Source of the DNA: Caenorhabditis elegans
Lineage: Eukaryota; Nematoda; Chromadorea; Rhabditida; Rhabditidae
Assembly: GCF_000002985.6 (NCBI RefSeq)
Contig: NC_003284.9
Location: 13,144,001-13,208,000, forward strand
DNA: 64,000 nt
Reading direction: 5' to 3'
The number at the start of each line of letters is the position of its first letter. Position 1 is the stretch's first letter. The notes under the pieces were generated by a model. The model did not search any database, was not told where the DNA came from, and saw only the letters and a list, made by a program, of their open reading frames with translations. A program made the translations under genes and the position numbers. Shown here piece by piece: positions 24,174 to 34,585 of the stretch.

Positions 24174-26061
24174 AATACGACGCCAAAACGAACGAGGAAT
24201 AAGAGATGAGGAAGAGAGGGGTGGCCGTAACCTACAATAGAAATGCGTGACGAAGCGAATATAATAAAACGACGATTAAATTCGGTTATAACTACGATTC
24301 GGACACGTATTCAACCTTTTTCTAATTCAAGCGCCACAATTGATATTATCTCATTTCGATTATAATAGCGGCGCCATGAATGAATTGGTAAATGTTTTTG
24401 CATAGCATCTAGTGCCAGCTCAAAAAATTTGTTACAAAAAATTAGTGAAGAAACACTTTGTTTGAAGGTTTTTTTCTTCAGCTGAGCTTTTCTCTAATTT
24501 AAAATTAAATATGAAAAATCTGTTTAAAAAAATTAGAAAACCAATTTAATAAATAATCAATTTTTAAAAATGCTTCATAAACAGTGCTGAACCTATTTGA
24601 AATTAAATTTCTCTCAGCCATCTTATTTAATTTTGTCTGAGACTATATGTAAATTTATTGTTGTTAGACGAGAAATATAAAAAAAAATTGTTTAGAAAAA
24701 TTCTGACGGAAGAATGAATATTGTGAAAGAACTAAAAGTAAATTAAAAAACAATTTTTACTGAAAATTCCACTAAATGCGAATGGCTCATTTTTTTTTTT
24801 CGTATTTTTGAACAAAAATCTTAATTTGGTGAAGTTATTTTGAGCATAAACTTTCTATTCACTGCATTGCAAAGAATTTAATGGCTTATCGACTCCATTT
24901 TATCAATACCGTATTTACTTATGTTGTTTTAAATTCTTTACAGTAATTTTTTTTATTCTCAAACAACTTATTCACAAGTTTAAACTAATCCCATCCCATC
25001 AACCGTAAACCATTACCTTGAAAACCCATAATCATAACCTTTCTCAGCAAACAAACGGTATATGATACCAATCAAAAATGCAATCCAATAAAACATATAT
25101 TAATACAACCGACAAAAGTCGCAAGCGGGAGAGCTTGTTTCATCCCTACCGCAACATTAAACACAGCCGTCCTTGTTGTCGAGAAGCGACAAAGTGCCTC
25201 CATTATTGAGGGGTCCTACCTACCTTGAGGAATTGATACAACGGACCACACTAGCCATTACACCTCTTTTCCATCCTAATGAGAAAGTGTCACCTGAGAG
25301 AGAGATGCAGACATTGCAAGACACGTGTTCGAATCAAGAGTGACCACGAGACAAAGAGATTTGTACATTGCGCAATTCATCTTTTTCCGCAATATCCCGC
25401 TGTCTTATCTGTTTTTTGTTCGTTTAGATTGAAATCTTTCTCAGGTTTTCGAAAATTATAAACTTGCACGGTACACAAAACTATTTGAATTTAGTTTTCT
25501 TATTTTTAATTTATATCCACTATTAAGCAGACATTAATCCCATTAATCATTCCCATTTTCTGCCACCGGCCAAAATTAATGAGTGTTTGTACAGCGATCG
25601 TGATACCTTCAACCCGGGCAGCCGCCACCTGCTCCGATTAAGGAGACCACAAAAGAAATAATGAAAGAACGCGTACCCGATAAACCAGTCGACCGTGTCG
25701 CGGAAATAGTCTGGCAACCGATTCAGGATTCCTTTCTGGTGCTGATGGCCTGTTGCTATTGAGGAGGACACTCTTCCGGGCTCCGACGCGGATTGCTGAT
25801 GGTGTGGTCCAGGTGGTGTTATTGGATCCGAGCCTGTGAAAATTACAAAGATACATTTTGATAAACAAACAAAATGCCAAATTTCCAAAAAAAATAACTG
25901 ATTTCAGACAACATATGAGAACATAGAAAATGACAAAATCAACCTAAATTGAATTCAAAATTGTTAAGGTTTTTAAATACTACATAGATTTTAAATATAT
26001 TCAACTCACTGGAAAAGTCTTCCGCACTAATGTTGGTTGCTTTTTCTGTCGGATGACCCAT
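9443..26061 (-). CDS. MOB2-type kinase activator gene with alternative first exons
   Basis: The common exons are 11478-11310, 10861-10576, 10398-10178 and 9610-9443. They encode a basic, Ser/Ala-rich linker of about 56 residues, a MOB domain of about 170 residues, and a 55-residue tail ending KAYAQTC. The family call rests on LPEGIEKREW, the zinc ligands CTQQSC and HMYLKH, and the MOB2-like motifs YTDERGKR, FPTKYG and SLLDAKDQ. MOB2 proteins bind NDR/LATS-family kinases through the N-terminal regulatory region of the kinase; in nematodes the NDR kinase is SAX-1. Four first exons, starting at 11786, 14471, 17468 and 26061, all end in phase 2 and join the phase-2 acceptor before 11478. They predict proteins of 349, 300, 324 and 350 residues. 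I believe C. elegans has such a gene on X but do not claim its name. The domain call is strong; isoform structure is inferred from splice phase. Confidence 0.85.
11581..11786 (-). CDS. MOB2-like gene, proximal alternative first exon
   Basis: This exon starts MSEGVWDPMSE and encodes 68 residues plus two bases, ending GAAGA before the donor GTACGG. The 102-base intron (11580-11479) is itself open, so a retained form would also translate, adding 34 residues. Splicing is preferred because the acceptor TTTTTTTGCAG is strong and its phase is the one used by the other first exons. It contains FMRRKSSG, a basophilic-kinase consensus, and a Gln-rich stretch. A second in-frame Met lies eight residues in. 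Confidence 0.65.
11787..14412 (-). other. MOB2-like intron and proximal promoter region
   Basis: This is intronic for the distal isoforms and upstream of the 11786 start. It contains purine/pyrimidine-rich stretches, a GATGATGATG run near 13369 and an ACAT/ACAC repeat near 13427-13450. No independent gene is supported. Confidence 0.5.
14413..14471 (-). CDS. MOB2-like gene, short hydrophobic alternative first exon
   Basis: The exon encodes MFLCQIFNILEGVQRFIGV plus two bases before a strong GTGAGT donor. Phase 2 matches the common acceptor at 11478, giving a 2.9-kb intron and a predicted 300-residue isoform. QRFIG resembles the DWFIG end of the distal exon and the DWLMG start of mammalian MOB2. 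Evidence is a consensus donor, the matching phase and that similarity; I see no clear acceptor upstream, so the transcript may begin near here. Confidence 0.55.
14472..17337 (-). other. MOB2-like intron, putative promoter of the 14.47-kb exon
   Basis: GC-richer blocks at about 14.53-14.65 and 15.05-15.27 kb lie upstream of the 14471 start and could be its promoter. The rest is AT-rich, with no supported exon. Confidence 0.4.
16500..16510. repeat. G11 homopolymer
   Basis: Eleven consecutive G on the + strand, inside the MOB2-like intron. Confidence 0.95.
17338..17468 (-). CDS. MOB2-like gene, alternative first exon with RRAS motif
   Basis: Starting MSVAIGERRQ, it encodes 43 residues plus two bases before the consensus donor GTATGT. 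A CCTTCAG acceptor lies nine bases upstream of the ATG, consistent with trans-splicing. LARRASVDLDD is a typical PKA/basophilic-kinase site. The phase matches the common MOB2 acceptor at 11478 across a 5.9-kb intron, predicting 324 residues. The + strand is also open here, but only the - strand has an acceptor, an ATG and a strong donor in register. Confidence 0.6.
20190..20230 (-). CDS. Possible fifth first exon of the MOB2-like gene
   Basis: After a TTTATTTAG acceptor, an ATG opens MAKTGATFSFLRR and reaches a GT in phase 2. Joining it to the common exon would preserve frame. The donor GTACCT is weak and the phase match has a one-in-three chance, so this is only a candidate. Confidence 0.25.
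24125..24177. repeat. CAG/CAA microsatellite
   Basis: Four CAG units followed by a run of about eleven AAC units ending in AATAATA, within the MOB2-like intron. No frame or splice context suggests it is translated. Confidence 0.9.
25677..26061 (-). CDS. MOB2-like gene, distal first exons (two)
   Basis: Exons 26061-26010 and 25833-25677 join in phase 1 (GTGAGT donor, TTTTCACAG acceptor) and end in phase 2 at a GTACGC donor. They encode 69 residues from MGHPTEKATNISAEDF through a His/Gln/Ser-rich stretch to LNRLPDYFRDTVDWFIG. The DWFIG end lines up with the DWLMG N-terminus of mammalian MOB2, so this may be the canonical form. Linkage to the core needs a 14.2-kb intron, and no other - strand continuation is visible. 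An AATTTCAG acceptor lies just upstream of the ATG. Linkage is inferred from phase and similarity. Confidence 0.65.
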
Positions 26062-29000
26062 ATCAAGCAATCATTCTGAAATTGGTCACAATTCTACAAT
26101 TTTGGAATACATTGAAAGTTAATAGAAAGAAAATTACAAGACAAAGACGTTGAAAATAAGTCACATTTTAAATGACGTATTTTCATGTGACACTCGAAAA
26201 TCAAAGCAAAAGAAAACAAGCCTCGAAACAAAGTGAAGACGGAAATGGAAAAGGTGGGCGGAATGGGAATTGTTGAAATATTGATCAATTTTAATCCGAT
26301 GCACGACTATGCAGGAAGAGTTGGGTGTAAACTTCCGAACGAATATATTAAATAGTGTGAAAATGTTTTGATTGGAAGCGAGGTTATCAGAATGATCAAT
26401 GATATGGGGGGGGGGGGGGAAGAACTGAGAGATATTATAATCAAAGTGATCAAATTTCAAATTTTGGTTAGTCCCTATTTTTGTATGATATGAAAGTATA
26501 AACAAAATTCGAATTTACTTTTGATTATTGTGAATTTGACACAGATTTAGAAATTCTCTTTAACAAATTAGCATACTAAGTTGGGTTTTGTGTGAGGGTG
26601 CTCAGATTCGAATTATGCAAATCTGACTATAAGAAATGGATAACTCAGTGAACGATGGGAGACAATATTGTATCTTGTATAATTGCAAAAAGCTGTAACA
26701 GTAAATTTGGCAATTGTGTTTTTGAAGTTCACGTTATATTTTTTAATCGTGAATATTAAAAAGTAATATTCGAAATCTTAACTGTAATTATTTATATTTT
26801 CGAACATGTGAAATTTTTTTAAACATGTTTTTAGGCGAATACAAATTTAAAAACAAAAAATAAAACTGTCAAACAGAGCACAGTAGGCAATAAAAGACAA
26901 TAGAAAGATGACTGGTCGACTGATGGCCAAATGTCATGCTCTTGTCTCCGTTTTTATGTCTAATTCCTCCTTGGGAACACTAATTATTTTGTGGGATTAG
27001 ATTATGGGAAAAGTGATTAGAAGGCTTGGGAAGGGGGTTCCAATTTATTTTGGGAAATAGAAATTTGAGAAAAATTTTCACTATAAGTAGATATTTTTGA
27101 AAAGGTTACTTTAAAACACTTGGTTAACATAATTCTTATCTTTCGAAGAGATAAACTAATTTTTTTTTTCAATTGACTAACTCAAAAAGATTATATCACC
27201 AATTAACAATATTCGTTAAAACACTCTGAAAAATCTAAATCCATCGATTTCAAAAAAAAAAAACCGAGTTAGACGCCCTGAAAAAATACAACGTTGGCCA
27301 AGTTAGCCTGGTGAAGAGTGTGCCAGGCATAGTAATAGCCTAGAGAGAGTGGGAGTCAGATTCAGCGGGAATGTGAAAATGGGCGAGAAGACACTGCAGT
27401 AGAAGAAGAAGGAAGCAAAAGAAGACATGGGTGTGCGCAACACACCAAACGGAGAAGTGAAGCATGCGGAGAAAGTGTGAGCCCAGAAGCCGGGGAGGGT
27501 GCTGAGCGGGGAGCACATGAGGCTCTTTTCTTTTGCGCCGGCTCTCCCGTGGCAGTTGATGAATTCTAAATATGAAGAATGGGTGATGACAGGAACGAAT
27601 CGAATAACAGGCAGAATGCTCATGAATGTAAGGTTTGAGACAATAAATATGAAAAACGGGAGTGATGTTCTATGCATGGAAATCACTTAGCAACCAAAAA
27701 TTGTTTGAAGTGTTATCTAATTTTCGTGAACGAGTACTATGGATTATCACAGTTTTTCGAAAAAACTTGACTTAAAATGTTCGTTTTTGACGTTTTTTAA
27801 CGTTACTGAAAATATTTTTGAAGCTTACAAAACGGGTCCAACAGCAAAAGAAAAAAAAAAGAAAACCTAAGAATAATTCATATAAAACAAGTGTTGCCTT
27901 GATTTTGACTCATAAACACCTTTAATTTTCTAAACACTTTTATACTGTCTTTTATATATTTATATACCAATATTTCAAACCTTGATCTTTTTATAAATTA
28001 AAAAAAAACCAATGAAACAGGGTATTTGGAACGTATAGGTTCAGTAATTGCTCAAATGAACGAATATCGTAATGTGAAATCTCGCCATTTACAGAATTGA
28101 CGATTAAAAAACATTCAATCGTTGGTCAACACTACTTGTGGTTTATGTTATTTATAAATAACTATCTAAACATAGAAAAGAACTTCCAATTATTCCTTCA
28201 CAAAACTGAATTGGAGTTTCAAAATACAAAAGTTCTTAATTTCTTCTGCTCCGGAAGTGGGATTCTGTCAGACAGTAGTTTGTCATTGACCAGATGTCTT
28301 TAGTGTCATTGACTTTCTTTCACAAATACACACACACACACTCACACAACTACTCAGCAGTAGCACAAAACCAAGTTTTGCCAATATTGACGTTTCACGT
28401 TTCTTCTTAGACTTTGCCGTTGCTCTATTCTTTTTGTCGCGTTTTTTGTGTCTTCAACGTTTTTTTGTTCTCCCAACAAAAATGGAAAGAAGTGGCAAAG
28501 ATCAGTCCGGCTTATGGTAGCCTATTTTTGAAGTCTAAATTGTGTAGCGGATGAGCACATGATGGACTAGGAATGGAAATGCATTTACGAGAAGTGATGG
28601 CCACTAGTTTTTGAAAGAGAAAAGTGGAACGAAAGAGAGCGGCCGAATGAACATGGAAACATTAAAATATGGAATGGAAAAGTGAAGAAGGGGAATGAAA
28701 GAAAGGCAAAGAAGAACATTGTTCCAGAATAAAATGATAATGTATGCAAAACATGAAATTCCATGCATTTATTTCTACGATGGATGCCTCTTTTCAGAAA
28801 AAACAAACATTGACATTCTGTAAAAATAAAACCCTCAGTAACTTAAAATTGATTGCATATGGAAAATACCATACACAATCCGAGCAAAAACAGAAGGAAA
28901 GAGTCGAAGATTATGACGTACATGCGTCAGGGGAGGCGAGGTTTTTTCCTGTCTTCACACTAATGATGGATGACTCTTGAGAGGCGTTGTGACGATGTGT

Positions 29001-32000
29001 GAAATAAGAGATGAAGGATTAGAGGCAGAAAAGGCAATGTAAGAGGGTAAGAGTATGTACGGTATAGGTAGGAATGATCGGGAGTTTCGGTTTATGAAAA
29101 AAATTGAAAGGTTTTTTTTTGAAATACTCCAAATAAAATATGATTTACTTTTTTTGAGTATAACCACAATTAAATTTGAATTTCTTACATTGATTTTCAG
29201 GTTCCAGGAAAAAAAAAACAAAAACTCAGATAGGAACTTACTCACTTTGTTTAGATTACTTGGGGAACTTAGTTTGAAACAGACTATATCAAACATTTTA
29301 GTTCATAACTGACACCCTTTATTCCTTTATTCTCGGGAACTATTCAACAACTTTGAAAGAGTTGGGGCACCTCTTTCAAAAAAAAAACACAGAAAAATGT
29401 AAATCATGTTTAATTTAAATAAACAAATTTTGGCAAAATAATGAAAATTAAATTTATCTTCATAATGCATACAAATATTACACAAGAAAACCATTTTTGC
29501 AGCAAAAACATTTTTAATTTTGAAACATTCCGATAATCGTTAGGTAACCTTGTGAAAATCAAAAGTTCACCTATCTAATATTCAAGACAGAATTCACTAT
29601 TTTTGATGGCCGCCGAATTAACATTTACAGGTTCATGGGATCAAAAAGCAATAACAAAAAATCGGGGAATATTTTGAAATTTGGAATCCACACTAGAAAT
29701 GAGCTATAAAATGCTCAAATTAGAAAGTTACACGTTAAAATTATTATGAAAAAATCTTTCAGATGCTGATTCTTCTAGTCCAAAATTAAGCTACCACGTG
29801 GCAATAGGATTGTCATAGTTACAATATATTTGAAATTAACAACTCATTTTTCGGAAATTATGGTGAGAAGTCAAGGAACAATTATCTGTTATATATGTAA
29901 CTCAAAATTTAACTAACTGCATGTCTAAAACAACGTAGATGCTACCAATCCACCCACGTGTCCAAAATCAAAAAAAACCCCCCTATATTCAAAAACGCAG
30001 TTTGAACTGAAATTAGAATCAAATATTGTTAGATTAGAACGTCCATGTATTGTTATTTATTTTCCATAGTTTGCATTTGCCTGTTTAAAAGTTAGTGGGA
30101 AAGAAAATCACGGGTCAAATTATTGTGAATTTTCGTAATTTTTGAAATCTCCTGATGATATTCGTAGAGCAAATTGGGTTTGTCAACATTCACACTGAAA
30201 TTTTCAAAAGAAAAATTTGAGTACTTTTTAAATTTTCAAGAAAGAAAGCATTACCCTTGAACCGAGGAAAATTGCCTGCGCAGTTAATGGGAGATGATGA
30301 TGGGAAAGTTACCTATTAAATGAAATGGATTGTAGTTTTTTTCTCGACCTTCACACAATTTTCCATCTCCATTAACTTTATTAGAAACTCTAAGTAATGG
30401 AAAACTTTGTGTGATCTTCAACTTTTCTCCATCATCTTTTTTTCTAACTTGAAAGTGGCCTGATGTCTTATTTGGATTTAAACAATTTTTTGAGTAAATC
30501 AAAAATTTTGTTTAAGATAATTGTAAAAATGGGTAAAACAGAAAAATGTAACATAGCTAAATCTAAAACAATCCTACCTTGGGCATCAAAAATTTACCTT
30601 TCGCAAAACCGACAAAAAAAATGATTGGGAAAGTTGTAAACGGTGGGAAAGACGAATAGGCAGTACAATGGAGCAACAGTTGGCAAGGTCAGAATGACGG
30701 CTGTTTTACGCGACAGTAAGACAGATGAATCAAACAAGGACGCCGTCGGAATGAATGATGTTGTGGTTTTTGTTCATTTGAAAATTTGTGGGCGCTGGCA
30801 GAAGAAATGGAAGAAAAACGATGGCAGCCCATTATGTGTATATTGTACATAATAAACCATTATTCCATTATTTCCGTCTCTTTTATTTTCAAGAAATTGT
30901 AGCGGATGAAAACTACAGGGAGGAAACATATATTAAGAAAAATTAGATTTGGTATAACAAGAGTACACAGAAAGTTATTGTACATAAACTCGGATAAAAA
31001 ATGCTATTGTGATTCCTAGGGCACTACTCCACTTTCAAAAAAGCAACAAAGTATTAAAATGTTTTACTTTATGGATATGTTGCTTAAGAATTTCGTCTTT
31101 TCTTATTTTTTAAAATTCTAACAAATCGAAATTGAAGTTGCTATCTCACAATTTAATTACAACAATTAGTTCAACTTTAGCGTTCCTCATTTTTTGAAAG
31201 TTATTACTATAAAAAATATAGTATACGGTTGTTTTTTGCGCTTGCAAAGTGATATGTTATATAATTTTTTTAGAACGGTGCAACTGAGATCAAAATATAC
31301 AAAAAAAAACAATCCATCTTGATTACAAAAATCAATAAAGTAAAAAAAAACAACAAAATTGAACATTTATTCAGATCGTTTGGGAAATAAACAATTTTCA
31401 CATTAGTTTGGCAAGTGGCTTGTCAAAAAATCTGGACCAACATTTTTACAAGATCGGAGTTTTTACAATTGATCAAATAGCACCGGCACTCCCTACCGGA
31501 ATGTTTCGTGCCATAAGCAGCTAAAACAACAATTTTCCGAAAGCTGCGGTTGTGTGCACCATTTTCTTCAAATTATTATTTGTTATAAATTTGCAAAGAC
31601 AAGTGATGATTGTTGTTGGTTTGTAAAAAGTTATTTTTACTGAAATTTAGTTTCGAAGAATCGAAAGACCCTGGAAAACTTGAATTTAGTGTTGTGCATG
31701 CAGTTAATAACTAATACTCACTGATCTTATTAGTGTCTGCAATTTTTGTCAGAAGGGTTATTCGATTGATAATATAGCTGTTTTTTTTATATGCCAGGAA
31801 AAATGATGAAGCAAACAGTCGTGGTGAGCTTTGCGAATGATTTTTTGATATTGTTCATTATAAAACTTCAAGAATCCGGTGATAAGATGATCGACTGCAT
31901 TTTATATTGTCTGTACTATCGTTTTAATACGTTTCAAACATCGAGTTTTCCACTCCCTCAATTTCTTCAAAAGAAATATACCCGCCATCATCTCAAAAAA

Positions 32001-33480
32001 ATTCTTGGCAAAATGATATCAGCAGCACTTGACAAACAAATTTTTGTGGGAATATGAACTATGTGGAATACAACCCAAGTTGCTACAAATCATTTGAAAC
32101 ACGATGATAGAGGGTAGATAAGATGTTAAATATGATTTTGTAAGATGCGTCAATTTGTTGAAGACACACATAATTTGAACACTTACACAAGTATGCCACA
32201 ATTTTTGGTCACTCTTTTCACGTAGCAGTGAAAATCGGTAAAGTCAATTGAAAGACCAAAACTGATTAAAATTTAGGAAAGAAGAAATAACATGTATGTC
32301 TGATTTTTAAAACGAATCCCTCTTCTATTTGTTATTGTTTTGTAGCTCAGCCGAACTTGGGCGGCAAATAATTTTCCCATTTTTTGCACAACCACATTTC
32401 ATTTTTGAAATTAACCTGGGTATTTAGTTTGATGTTTTAAGACCAAATATCTAGAGGCTATTTCTGTCTTCCGAAAATACATTTTTTTTTGTCTTTCTCA
32501 GTGACAAAAGTTTCAGTAACTTCCACCTCACTTGTTATTGGAAACATACCAAATGTTTACACGTAGTTAGGAAAATTTTAGTAGCAAAAATAAATAGATC
32601 TTTTATAAAATAATGTAACAGTCAATTCTCAACCTCTTGCCATGTGAAAGATCTTAGAAAAGAAAAACATATTTTTGCACAAGAACATGAGCTATTGAGT
32701 ATGCAATCAATTGAATAATTTGGCTTACTATTAGGCACACACTCTTACATATAATGCAACTGATCTGAAAGTTGCATTACATGCAAACAGGCATTCATTT
32801 TGTAGATAAGTTGAAACATGTTTTATGAAATTGGACAAAAGAAGTCATGACAGAAAAATAGTTTAAAAATTTTTAAAATTCCGGCGAATTATATAAAACA
32901 TTTGAATTAACTTTTTTCAAAGTCAGCCTTGAATTATCCTAAAATTAGAAAATATTTTAATTTTTTGTCAAACATAAACTTTATCATGAAATCGGGTCAG
33001 AAAATGCAAATTCAAAAACGGATTTTGCATGAAGCTTGGAAATTCTTCCCTAAAATTTTCAGTTTTTAATTCAAAACCTAGCAGACTTATTTTTTATAGA
33101 ACGAGCTATTTCTCCAGCTACAATTCAATTTTTCAATTACCAAGCTAATCAAATTTTGTCACCGTGTCCCCATTGAATTTGTGAATCGAGTTGTCAAGTT
33201 GTCATGGCGCTGTGGCAAACAGTGAAATTGTCATTTTGCAATGATATCACTCCCTCCCACGGATTCAGTGAAGTATGCAATAATTTTAGCCTGTTTCAAC
33301 TTGCTGGTTCTTCGAAATATACGTTGTGTACGAGATTCTTCTCAACATTAAAAATACATTTTGTAGCCAACGTGTGATTTTGCTCGTATTGTTTGTTATT
33401 CAGTAGATACTCGAAAGAAACTTCTATGTATAGAAAAAGTCATCTGATTGGATATATTGTCAAATAATGTAGCTTCAAGG
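26062..33480. other. Intergenic region, no supported gene
   Basis: About 7.4 kb between the MOB2-like gene and nlp-3. A GC-richer segment at 27.30-27.60 kb is open on the - strand for 127 codons, but has no domain or splice context. Short repeats and homopolymers occur. The part nearest 26.1 kb presumably holds the distal MOB2 promoter. Confidence 0.45.
26406..26419. repeat. G14 homopolymer
   Basis: Fourteen consecutive G on the + strand, just upstream of the distal MOB2-like exon. Confidence 0.95.
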
Positions 33481-33840
33481 TATGGCCAATGAAAGAGCCG
33501 TTGGTTCTGCTGACCCGAACCGTGCGTCAGAACAAACCATAGCTTACACAAAGAACTCTATTGTCTTTTTTTGTCGGCATGCATTTCCAGTGTTGCCAGC
33601 CATAATCTCGCCAAGTCATGAAGACCCGTATCCGGTTTACTGATCCGTGGGTGAATAAAATGCTAATCCTTTTTTTCTGGTATATAATCTTAGCACAACA
33701 TTAATGTCGCTAGAGTACGTGCTTACAATGAACAATTGTGTCCCGGATTAGTGTCCAGTCAGTTGATGATGAAGCTAGCCGTGGTTTGTGAGCGTGATTA
33801 CCGCTCCGTGGGAGTTTTCAAACGTATTCTTGTGTGAATT
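33481..33840. other. GC-richer island with hairpin and TATA-like site
   Basis: This island stands out from the AT-rich flanks. It has an imperfect hairpin (GGTTCTGCTGAC near 33500 with GTCAGAACAAACC near 33530), a T7 run near 33670, a GTATATAA box near 33680 and a 23-codon frame starting MMKLAVVCERDY near 33769. It may be a noncoding RNA or regulatory element; nothing here identifies it. Confidence 0.3.
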
Positions 33841-34071
33841 TCACTTCAGAAATATCTTATTAACAGAGTTTATTTTCTGGCTTGCTTGCTTACTACCACA
33901 CGAGGAAAAAAGGATTCGGAAGAATAAATGGTGGAGGGGAATTTTAATAAGATCTCGCAAATAGTAAATCGTCTTAAAAATTGAAAATGAAGGAGTAAAC
34001 ACAGCGTGAACACTCAGAATATAATGAAAACAATACGAAAAAAGGCTGATCTGATTATAATTTAAATACAC

Positions 34072-34417
34072 TTAATAGTAATTTTCCAACATTTCATATC
34101 GATTGTTGGAGCGTTTTCCCAAAGATTGACCGGCCAAGCTATCAAAATATCTCTTCTCCTCAGTGATCATGTCTGGACGGAAAGATCGTTTGCCAATTGA
34201 GTCAAGGAACGGGTTGACAGCTCGTTTTCCCATAGAATCCAAGAATGGATTGATTGCTCTTTTTGCTCTCTGCAATGTTATTGGTATTTTATGTAATATT
34301 GGAGAAACTTTAATCTAAGTTTCAAGTTTTAAATTCACTTACAAATTCATAGGGAGCAGAGTAGACACACATAACGCTGAGAGCGAGTAAGACCAAGCAA
34401 GCGACGATTTTGCTCAT
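34072..34417 (-). CDS. nlp-3: Neuropeptide precursor NLP-3
   Basis: Two exons (34417-34343 and 34269-34072) give a 90-residue prepropeptide. Residues 1-20 are a signal peptide (MSKIVACLVLLALSVMCVYS). Dibasic KR sites then release AINPFLDSMG, AVNPFLDSIG and YFDSLAGQSLG, each with a C-terminal Gly for amidation. The segments SFRPDMITEE and SNNRYEMLENYY lack a terminal Gly and are spacers or non-amidated peptides. This peptide set matches C. elegans nlp-3 as I remember it. NLP-3 peptides are reported to act with serotonin from the HSN neurons to stimulate egg laying. The introns and sites are read directly; the name rests on memory of the peptides. Confidence 0.93.
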
Positions 34418-34447
34418 CTTGAGTTGATATCACAAGCAAATTTACCA

Positions 34448-34458
34448 CTGAAACAATG
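34448..34458 (-). promoter_or_regulatory. nlp-3 outron acceptor
   Basis: On the - strand ACATTGTTTCAG precedes a 30-base leader and the nlp-3 ATG. It is probably an SL1 trans-splice acceptor, or the acceptor of a 5' UTR intron. Confidence 0.5.
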
Positions 34459-34579
34459 TAAGATTTAAATTTGAATGGAGATAAGAAAAATTGAGCTGAA
34501 AAAACGTGAGACTAGAAGCTCCACCCTCAAGCGAGAAAAGAATAGACAAATGATTCTAATCCGGCAACTCTCTGCTGGT

Positions 34580-34585
34580 TATATA
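34580..34585 (-). promoter_or_regulatory. nlp-3 TATA box
   Basis: GCTATATAACC on the - strand lies 163 bases upstream of the ATG, in a GC-richer stretch and in the right direction for an nlp-3 promoter. The position suits a start site feeding the outron acceptor. Confidence 0.5.

Larger units (their letters stand above)
17469..25676 (-). other. Long MOB2-like intron
   Basis: About 8.2 kb between the distal and middle first exons. A GC-richer block at 17.85-18.10 kb lies upstream of the 17468 start and another surrounds the 20.2-kb candidate exon. I see no separate gene. Confidence 0.45.

Noticed and set aside
25327..25340. GTTCGAATC, similar to a tRNA B box
   Set aside because: No A box, cloverleaf or T-run around it.
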